From Bacteroidetes bacterium UBA2475 (GTDB taxonomy: Bacteria; Bacteroidota; Bacteroidia; B-17B0; Aurantibacillaceae), in NCBI GenBank assembly GCA_002342065.1, contig DDPF01000010.1, positions 62,001 through 126,000 on the forward strand: a DNA stretch of 64,000 nucleotides, given 5' to 3'. The notes under the pieces are model-generated. The model saw only the letters and a list, made by a program, of their open reading frames with translations. It did no database searches and was not told the DNA's origin. Position 1 is the first letter of the stretch. Every line of letters begins with the position of its first letter. A program made the translations under genes and the position numbers. This document shows, piece after piece, positions 50,617 to 59,000 of the stretch.

Positions 50617-53600
50617 ATGAATAAGAAAAAACTTATAAAACGTTTGTTAGTTGGTTTCCTTATTGTTCCAATTCTATTAATAACTGTACTTATTACAATA
50701 ATTTATATTAAACAAGATTCTATCGTACAAAATTTACTTAAAACACTTAATGATGACTTTAACGGAAAAATTCAAATAAGAGACAGCCATATTTCTCCAT
50801 TTGCAAATTTTCCATATATTTCTATTGACCTGGATGATTTAAAAGTATTTGAAACTAAAAGCGACACTCAAAAACCACTTTTAGAAATGAAAGATGTGTA
50901 TTTGGGTTTTGATGTGATTACCTTACTAAGTGGGAAGATCGACATTAAAATGATAAAGCTGGCGGATGGAAAAATTCATATCATCCAAAGAAAAAATGGA
51001 GAGTTTAATGTGATGAAAGCTTTTGAAACTCAAAAACCAATCGAAGATTCAGAAGAAGAATTTCATCTCGCATTAAAATCTATCCAGCTTCAAAATGTTG
51101 ACATCACAAAAATTAATGAAGAGAACCAACTAACGGTTGAGGCATTTATTGATAAAGCCCAGTCAAAATTTAAAACCTCCGACGACCATTTAATGATAGG
51201 TTTAAACTCAAAACTTGTTTTAAATGTAATTAAAGCCGGTGATACAACTTTTTTCAAACATAAACATGTAACTATAAATACTAAATTAGATTATTATAAA
51301 AAAGATGAAAAATTACAGATCGCAACTTCAGAAATAGAATTAGAACATGCTTTTTTCGGTTTTGAAGGCATAGTTGATTTTAATAAAGACATGAATGTTG
51401 ATCTCAAATTTAAGGGTACTAAACCAAACTTTGATATTTTTTTAGCCTTTGCTCCTGAAGATTTAGCCCCAACACTCGAGAAGTATGATAATAAAGGGGA
51501 AATCTATTTTGATGCTACGGTAAAAGGTACAATCGCGGATGGTAAAATGCCAAAAATAGAAGTGAATTTTGGTTGTAAAGATGCCATGTTACACAATACT
51601 GTTTCAGATAAAAAACTCGATGAGCTAAATTTTAAAGCATATTTTACCAATGGCGACTCTATGAAACTCTCCACCATGCAGTTTCATTTAAAAGATTTTA
51701 CATCAAGGCCTGAAGCAGGGAAATTTAGCGGACACTTGTTTGTAAAGAATTTTGAAGTGCCTGAAGTTGATACGCGTATCGTTTCAGATTTTGATCTGGA
51801 TTTTCTTTCAAAATTTTTAAACTTAAAAGACGTTCAGGGATTAAAAGGTAAAGTAAAACTTACCATGAATTTTAAAGATATTATTGATCTAAAACATCCT
51901 GAAAGGGCGATCGAAAAACTTAACGAATCATATTATACAGAACTTGATGTTACAGGCCTTGGATTTAACTACAAAAAATTTCACTTACCTGTTAATAATT
52001 TAAATATTAAAGCTACACTTAAAGGACACTTTGCCAGTATTGAAAAATTTGATTTTCGTATGGGAAAATCTGACCTCTCATTAACAGGTACTATTAGCGA
52101 TCTGCCAGCAATTATCCACCATACAAAGGATGAAGTTAAAGCTGCAATAATCATTAAATCAAAAATGTTTGACATTAAGGAGTTAACTTCAGTTGATAAA
52201 AAAAGTAAACCGATAGATGAGCAGATCGAAAATTTGAGTTTAAAATTTTCTTTTAAAAGTTCGGCACGTGCATTTACCGAATCGAAAAATTTACCTGAAG
52301 GCGAGTTTTTTATAGATGACCTGTATGCCAAACTAAAACATTATCCTCATACACTTCATGATTTTCATGCCGACTTATATATTGATTCATCAGATTTTAG
52401 GGTGGTTGATTTTACAGGTATGATCGATAAAAGTGATTTTCATTTTAACGGTAAATTACAAAAGTATGATATCTGGATGCAGGAAATTTCAAAAGGTGAT
52501 ACCAAAATTGAATTTAATTTAAATTCTAATTTATTACAGATGGAAGATATATTCGCTTATCAAGGAGAAAATTATGTTCCGGAAGATTACCGCCACGAAG
52601 AGATAAAAGGGCTTAAATTACATGGAAATGTTGCATTACATTTTAATAAAGATATAAAGTCTATTGATCTGGCTTTAGACCATCTTACTGCGCAAATGAA
52701 AGTTCATCACTGTAAATTCGAGAATTTTAAAGGCAGAATACACTATGAATCTGATCACCTGGTGATCCAGGATTTTTCGGGAAAATTAGGTAAGAGTATT
52801 TTTGGCATTAATTTAAATTATTATTTAGGCAAAGATAAAACCATAAAAAAACGTGACAATCATTTTGGCATTATTGCAAAGCATCTTGATTTTGATGAAC
52901 TTTTTAATTATAACCCATCGCCTACAACAAAAACAATACAGCCCGCCGAACACGAAAAAGGATTTAATATTTATGATCTACCATTTACAGATATGACTTT
53001 TGATCTTAAGATCGATCACCTTAACTATCATCGTTATTTGATTAACAACATTAACGGTAAAATGCACACTACCGAAAACCATTATTTATATATTGATACA
53101 CTTTCCTTTCTTGCCGCTGATGGCAAGTTTAATATGAGCGGTTACTTTAACGGGTCAAATAAAGATCTAATTTATTTTAGTCCAAACCTTAAAATAGAAA
53201 AAGTAGATCTAGATAAATTGTTCTTTAAATTTGAGAATTTCGGACAAGATCACATGGTGTCAGAAAATGTGCACGGCAAGTTATCTGGAAAAATAAGTGG
53301 CAAGCTGCATATGCATAAAGATCTGGTGCCTATTATTGATGACTCGGAATTACACATGGATATTGAGGTAACCAACGGAAAGTTAGAAAATTACTCACCA
53401 CTTACTGCAATGGCTGAATACTTTAAAGATAAAAATGTTTCTAAGGTTCTGTTTGATACACTTAAGAACCATATTGATATGAATAAAGGAGTAATGTCTT
53501 TTCCACTCATGACCATCAATTCGTCATTAGGATTTATTGAAGTATCGGGCAAACAGGATATGAATTTTAATATGGATTATTTATTTAAGATACCTTTAAA

Positions 53601-53775
53601 ACTGGTTACAAGCGTGGCCCGTCAAAAACTATTCGGCAAAGATAAAGAAGAAGCTATTGATCCTGAAAAAGAAGATGAAATTCAATACAGGGACGAAACA
53701 AAAAAAATAAAGTACGTTAATTTAAAACTCACCGGCAATACAGAAAATTATAAGATATCCTTAGGAAAAAAATAA
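50617..53775 (+). CDS. AsmA-like envelope protein
   Basis: A 1052-aa protein with an N-terminal membrane anchor (residues 8-28, LVGFLIVPILLITVLITII), then a long beta-strand-rich extracytoplasmic body. The start (KQDSIVQNLLKTLNDDFNGK ... FANFPYISIDLDDLKVFE) and GKIDIKMIKLADGKIHIIQR match AsmA N-terminal domains, and YLFKIPLKLVTSVARQKLF with VNLKLTGNTENYKISLGK fits the AsmA-like C-terminus. Proteins of this class form long grooves that move phospholipids between inner and outer membrane. A single gene preceded by a repeat-rich gap, facing the TPM gene. Confidence 0.9.
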   Translation: MNKKKLIKRLLVGFLIVPILLITVLITIIYIKQDSIVQNLLKTLNDDFNGKIQIRDSHISPFANFPYISIDLDDLKVFETKSDTQKPLLEMKDVYLGFDVITLLSGKIDIKMIKLADGKIHIIQRKNGEFNVMKAFETQKPIEDSEEEFHLALKSIQLQNVDITKINEENQLTVEAFIDKAQSKFKTSDDHLMIGLNSKLVLNVIKAGDTTFFKHKHVTINTKLDYYKKDEKLQIATSEIELEHAFFGFEGIVDFNKDMNVDLKFKGTKPNFDIFLAFAPEDLAPTLEKYDNKGEIYFDATVKGTIADGKMPKIEVNFGCKDAMLHNTVSDKKLDELNFKAYFTNGDSMKLSTMQFHLKDFTSRPEAGKFSGHLFVKNFEVPEVDTRIVSDFDLDFLSKFLNLKDVQGLKGKVKLTMNFKDIIDLKHPERAIEKLNESYYTELDVTGLGFNYKKFHLPVNNLNIKATLKGHFASIEKFDFRMGKSDLSLTGTISDLPAIIHHTKDEVKAAIIIKSKMFDIKELTSVDKKSKPIDEQIENLSLKFSFKSSARAFTESKNLPEGEFFIDDLYAKLKHYPHTLHDFHADLYIDSSDFRVVDFTGMIDKSDFHFNGKLQKYDIWMQEISKGDTKIEFNLNSNLLQMEDIFAYQGENYVPEDYRHEEIKGLKLHGNVALHFNKDIKSIDLALDHLTAQMKVHHCKFENFKGRIHYESDHLVIQDFSGKLGKSIFGINLNYYLGKDKTIKKRDNHFGIIAKHLDFDELFNYNPSPTTKTIQPAEHEKGFNIYDLPFTDMTFDLKIDHLNYHRYLINNINGKMHTTENHYLYIDTLSFLAADGKFNMSGYFNGSNKDLIYFSPNLKIEKVDLDKLFFKFENFGQDHMVSENVHGKLSGKISGKLHMHKDLVPIIDDSELHMDIEVTNGKLENYSPLTAMAEYFKDKNVSKVLFDTLKNHIDMNKGVMSFPLMTINSSLGFIEVSGKQDMNFNMDYLFKIPLKLVTSVARQKLFGKDKEEAIDPEKEDEIQYRDETKKIKYVNLKLTGNTENYKISLGKK

Positions 53776-53871
53776 AGGATAGACGCTTTTATTTTACAAT
53801 CATACTTCCTAACGAACTCCATAATGAGCCCTTTCTCACTGCTCCAATAACTAAGAACATAGTTCGTTTGT

Positions 53872-55380
53872 TTACCAATCACTACTCGCACCACCGCCAC
53901 CGGATTTACCGCCGCCGCCATAATAGCCGCCGTTTGAGGATGAGCTGGAGCTGCTGCTGGAAGAGCTTGAAGAAGAGGAACTCGAGGATGATGAGGATGA
54001 ATTGGAAGAAGATGAATAATTACTTCCACCGCCGCCACCGCTTCCACCTTTAGGTAACCAGCTAAATAATTTAGAGTTAAAATAATTAGTATTGATCTTA
54101 TGTACAAAAAGCATATTAAATATTTGCGACACCCCTAATAAAACCAACAAGCTGATCATAGCAAAAGCACTCATCTCAATAAAATCATTAAACACTAAAT
54201 AATAAAGCAATTCAAAAGAGATAAGGCTCACAAATGAATAAAGGCTTACAAGAGTTAATACTATTCCGATCAAAACTTTTACAAGACCCATTTTCTTTTT
54301 CTCTTTTAAAGGATTATCCTTTGCTTTTTTAGTCATTAAAAAGATAACGAATACTAAAATGCTTGTTCCAAATAAATAACATAAGAGCATTATAAAATCG
54401 TTTAGACGCTTTGCATAACCAAGTTTTTCTTCAGCAATTAATCCCATACAAGCAGCGTAAATTCCCGAAGAAGATATGCGCGTAGCTAAGGCATCTTGTT
54501 GTTTATAGAGTTTATTATAATCTTTAAAATCAAAAGCAGCGTATTTTGCAATAAAGCTTACATAATAATTTTTCCGGCTTTCATCAAATTTCAAAATAGA
54601 ATCTTTTTCATCAACAAAATAACCGGGATTGAATGCGATCTTTATTAATGTAGTATCATAACTATAAGAATAACGTTCAGAAATGCTAACATAATTTGAA
54701 GCATAACCGGTTTGTGATTCGGTAAGAACAACAAAATTATTAGAGTTGAACATGCCATGCATTTCTTCTTCGAGCTTCTTTTTTTCTTCGTCCGTAAAGA
54801 TCCTTGCATAATCATAGACAAGGTCACTACTCTTTTGTATTTCAATTTTATAAGTTGGTGCTTTGCCTACATTTTCTTTACTTATAAAATTTAAAATAGA
54901 AGCCACGCCATTTTTTATGGCTTTATAATAATTTCCTTTCTTTAATTCAGGTACCATCATTTCCTTTTCAATCCTTGCGCAAAGAAGATCGGGCAATGCA
55001 CCTTCAATACCATAACCTGTCTGTATTCTCAACTTACGGCCAATACTGTCAATCTTAGAACCGGCAATAATAACGAGTACACCGTTATTCAACCCTTTTT
55101 GTCCGGGTTGCCATTTATCAAATAATTGTTGCGCGTAATCTTCTATGGTTAAATTCCCAATGTAACTTGTAGGAATGGTAACGATCATTACCTGATTAGA
55201 GTTGGAATTGTATTCGCCTTTAATGTCGTGTGCAAGGGTTCCTATTTCTTCTTCTGTTAATAGTTTTTCAAAATCGCTTATTACGTTTAATGTAGGCTCA
55301 GGAATGAATGCTTTTTGAGAAAAAGCATTTATCGTACTTAGAATAAGAACGATAAATATTATTTTTCTGATTATCATCAT
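53872..55380 (-). CDS. TPM-domain membrane protein with poly-Ser/Gly tail
   Basis: A 502-aa protein: signal peptide MMIIRKIIFIVLILSTINAFS, then a TPM (DUF477/YgcG) domain at about 25-175 (LTEEEIGTLAHDIKGEYNSN, TGYGIEGALPD). A second, diverged region from ~185 starts SSDLVYDYARIFTDEEKKKL and may be another TPM copy. Three transmembrane helices lie at about 325-435. The tail is a run of about 30 serines and glycines ending GGGGKSGGGGASSDW, the usual glycine-rich end of YgcG-type proteins. TPM domains have been proposed to have phosphatase or photosystem-repair roles in plants; the bacterial role is unknown. Convergent with the AsmA gene. Confidence 0.85.
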   Translation of the reverse strand: MMIIRKIIFIVLILSTINAFSQKAFIPEPTLNVISDFEKLLTEEEIGTLAHDIKGEYNSNSNQVMIVTIPTSYIGNLTIEDYAQQLFDKWQPGQKGLNNGVLVIIAGSKIDSIGRKLRIQTGYGIEGALPDLLCARIEKEMMVPELKKGNYYKAIKNGVASILNFISKENVGKAPTYKIEIQKSSDLVYDYARIFTDEEKKKLEEEMHGMFNSNNFVVLTESQTGYASNYVSISERYSYSYDTTLIKIAFNPGYFVDEKDSILKFDESRKNYYVSFIAKYAAFDFKDYNKLYKQQDALATRISSSGIYAACMGLIAEEKLGYAKRLNDFIMLLCYLFGTSILVFVIFLMTKKAKDNPLKEKKKMGLVKVLIGIVLTLVSLYSFVSLISFELLYYLVFNDFIEMSAFAMISLLVLLGVSQIFNMLFVHKINTNYFNSKLFSWLPKGGSGGGGGSNYSSSSNSSSSSSSSSSSSSSSSSSSSSSNGGYYGGGGKSGGGGASSDW

Positions 55381-55501
55381 AAAATTGTGATATTAAATCT
55401 AAGGTTTTTTGGTCAAACTCCAAATGATTTTTGCCAATTTGGCGCAGGATAAATATGCAGTGCATATTTAGGCCAGATTGTGTGATAGCTACACAATTTT
55501 T

Positions 55502-55525
55502 GCCTTACTTTTTATCTTAACACAA
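55502..55525. repeat. Orphan end fragment near copy 3 of the long element
   Basis: GCCTTACTTTTTATCTTAAC followed by ACAA differs by one base from the inverse of the copy 1 right end (GCCTTACTTTTTGTCTTAAC). It stands about 30 bases outside copy 3. The sequence before it (55430-55500) contains palindromes AAATATGCAgTGCATATTT and ATTGTGT/ACACAAT. Confidence 0.6.
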
Positions 55526-55555
55526 TGCAATGTTGAGCAAGACCGATCAATTCGT

Positions 55556-56025
55556 GAACTTATTTCTTGCCGTCACTTTTTGCTTGATCAAAAAGTAACC
55601 AAAAAATCAAGGCTTTCATAAGATTTTGCTAAAAATCATTCCCATCCAAGCCGATGATTTAAGCGCTTCGCGAACAGCCAAAATCATCTTCGCAGATGCC
55701 AACGCTTTTGAATGGCAAAGATTTTTTACGCAAAATCTTATGAGGCCGGCTCACATTGTGTGCTTACGCGGACGGCATTTGTATATTTAATTATGCGGAT
55801 AGGTGTTTGAGTTTTCGATCTTGATCTTTTGCAGAGATAGATGCGAGCTAAGCTTGGCGTTTTGTTGATTAGCCATGCAGAAAAGAGCTTAGCGAGACGG
55901 CAAATGTGTAATACACATTTGAGCGGGCTTGTGTGTAGGCTCTTTCGCTGTTCTACGTCGCGAAAGCAAAAATCTCCTTCAAAAGAACAAATGCGTTTTG
56001 GTTACTTTTGCGCGCCAAAAGTGAC
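55556..56025. repeat. Long dispersed element with palindromic ends, copy 3 (inverted)
   Basis: Reverse orientation relative to copies 1 and 2. Left end GAACTTATTTCTTGCC-GTCACTTTTTGCTTGATCAA; right end GGTTACTTTTGCGCGCCAAA-AGTGAC at 56000-56025. Core arms CATAAGATTTTGC (from 55617) and GCAAAATCTTATG (to 55742) enclose GATGATTT/AAATCATC (55653-55660, 55681-55688), as in copy 1. It adds an insertion GACGGCAAATGTGTAATACA in the distal part. This and the orphan fragment fill the 711-bp gap 55381-56091; the frame 55841-56029 is repeat-derived. Confidence 0.8.
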
Positions 56026-56091
56026 ATAAAAAAATAAAGGAATTTTTATTGAGGAAAAGTAAAGGAGAAAAATTATTTAGAAAAAAAGAAA

Positions 56092-59000
56092 TTAGATCTT
56101 AACACCGATCAAACAAACATCATCAACTTGCTCCAACCCGCCTTTCCACGACTCAAAAGCAAGATCGATGATCTCTTTTTGTTGGTGCATTGGTTTGGTT
56201 GAGTTGGCAAGGATCAACTCTTTTAGATTCTTAAATTTAAATTTCTTGCCTTTATCGCCGCCAAACTGATCGGCGTAACCATCGGTAACTAAATAAATTT
56301 GATCGCCCGGAAAAACTTCAATTTGATTAAGATCAAAATGTTTTCCTTCTGTTGAGTGGCCACCAATTGAGAATTTATTTGCTTTGTATTCTATTATCTC
56401 GTTACCGCGTATAATTAAGAGCGGACGATGAGCACCCGCGTAATTTAAAATATTATCGTTCTTAGAATAAGCGCATAATGCAATATCCATTCCATCATTT
56501 GCCGCAGCTTCTGAACTCTTTTTAATTAACTGTACCAGTTTTTCGTCAATACCTGCTAAGGCAATTGCCGGAGAAGTTATTTTTTGATCGTTAATTACCT
56601 TGTACATAATATCGCTACAAATAAGCGACATAAAGGCGCCCGGCACACCGTGACCTGTGCAATCGGCAGCGGCAAAAACAGTAGTTTCACCAAAATGTTC
56701 GAACCAATAAAAGTCACCTGAAACAATATCTTTTGGCTTGTATAAAATAAATGAGTCAACAAAATTCTTATTGAACTCATCAATATTTGGTGCAATGGCC
56801 TGTTGAATTTTTTTAGCGTAACGAATACTATCTGTAATATCTTTATTCTTTTCTTCGATAATGGCTTTTTGTTTATTTACCTCCATCGTTCTAACATTTA
56901 CTTTTTCTTCAAGGTTTTGATAAAGGTTTGCATTATCTAAAGCGATACCAACAGATACAGCCAATGTTTTTAAAATATTAAATTGATATTCGGTATATAC
57001 ATTTTTCTCAAAACTTTGTACCGTTAAAACACCAATGGCAATTTCTTTAGAGAAAATAGGAATATAAATAATAGAAGCAGAATCTTTACCTGAAACAGGC
57101 GCCTGCATACCCTTAATATATTTTTTATACTCAACCGAATAATCGTTTATAAAAATTTCTTTTTGGTTGGTAAAACACTGTGCTGCTAAACGGTTAGGGT
57201 CATTTGACAGATATGAAAAAGCTTCCATAGCCTGGTTATTTTCCATAAAACCCTTAAACTCTAAATGATCATTTAAAGGATTGTGAAGACCTATACCAAA
57301 CATGGTAGCATCCATTAATTTATTTACGTTTTCGTAAACTTTACTGTTAATAGTTTCTACGGATAATGACGAGCTAATATCTTCAGCGATCTGACTTAGT
57401 AACCTTGTGTTTTCGTAAGCTACACGAATCTCTTCGGTTCTTTCTTTTACGCGAACTTCGAGGTTATTATATAACGAAGCATTATCTAAAGCAATGGCAG
57501 TATATAATGCCAGGCTTTTTAGTAATTGTAAATGATAATCAGTATAAATATTTGGTATAAAACTTTGTACGGTAATTACACCTATCTTTTTTGAACCTTG
57601 TGTAATAGGAACATAAATAATTCCTTCAGGCAATTCGCCCTGTTTTGCAGAAACTTTGTTTTGCCCAAAATCACGCGCGTAATTATTTATTATATAATCT
57701 TTTTGATCGGTGAAACACTGTATTGCCGGCCGATGTGTTTCATTTAAAGAATACGAAAACAAGCCTAATTTTTCTCCCTTTTCAATAACACCTTCAAAGG
57801 TAATGCAATCTTTTTCTTCGTCGTAAATACCAATTCCAAAAATAGTGGCATCCATTAACTTGTTTACATTCTTGTAAACTTTAGCAATAATATCCTCAAT
57901 AGAAAAAGTACTGGATATCTCTTTCCCGATCTCACTTACCAAACGTGTGTTCTCGTATGTTTTTACGATCTCTTCTTTTTGTTTTACAACTTCAAGTGTA
58001 CGCTCATTTACTTTTTCTTCTAAATTTTGGTATAAATTAGCATTATCTAAAGCGATACCAATTGACACTACTAAGTTTTTAAGGAGACTTACGTGATAAT
58101 CGGTGTAAGCATCTTTTTCAAGGCTTTGAACGGTAATAACACCAATTACTTCGCTCTTTGAATACAATGGCAGGTAAATAATGGAGGCTGTGTCGTTGCC
58201 AAATACAGGTAACTTTTCTAAAGTGATGTATTTAGAATGTTCTTTTACAAAATCATTAATTACAATTTCTTTTTTGTCATGAAAACAAATAGCGCCCAAG
58301 CGGTTGAGATCAGTAATATCTACCTGAAAATCAGGAATTCTCTCATTATTCTCAATAAAGCCATTAAAATCTAAAGTGTATTTTTTTGCATCAAAAAGAG
58401 CAATACCAAAACTATCCGTTTTCATTAAACGGTTAATGTTCTTATAAACGGAAGAAATAATAGTATCAATAGAAAGAGATGAACTTATTTCTTTTGCAAT
58501 CTCACCTAATAAACGGGTATCGTTATAATTTTTTTCTATCTCCTCTGTTCGTTCTTCAACACGTGTTTCCATGTTGGTGTAAAGCGAAGCATTATCAATT
58601 GCAATGGCGGCATAAGTTGCAACAGATTTTATTAATTGCAAATGATAATCGCTATATGCGTGCGCTTTAAAACTTTGTACAGTAATTACCCCTATCTTCT
58701 TTTTATTTTGTGTAAGAGGAATATACATAATTGATTCTGTATTTCTTCCCGGAATTGAATGGCGGTTAACAATTTTATTTGTTTTTAAAAACTCTTCTGT
58801 AAAATCGTGGATCACATAATCTTCCTGATTGGTAAAACACAAAACAGCGGGACGCGCCACGTCGGTAAGATCATAAAAATAATCTTCCAGAATCTCCCCT
58901 TCCTCAATTACACCGCTAAAATTAATGCGCTTTGCTACCGGATCGTAAATACCAATACCAAACATGGTGGCATCCATTAATTTATTAACGCTATTGTATA

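Noticed and set aside
53748..54107. Frames opposite and next to the poly-serine tail
   Set aside because: They are low-complexity shadows of the TPM gene's serine/glycine codons and have no independent coding signal.
55841..56029. Forward frame coding MRAKLGVLLISHAEKS...MRFGYFCAPKVT
   Set aside because: Same repeat-derived peptide as at 7407-7613; its similarity reflects shared repeat DNA, and copy 2 does not keep it intact.
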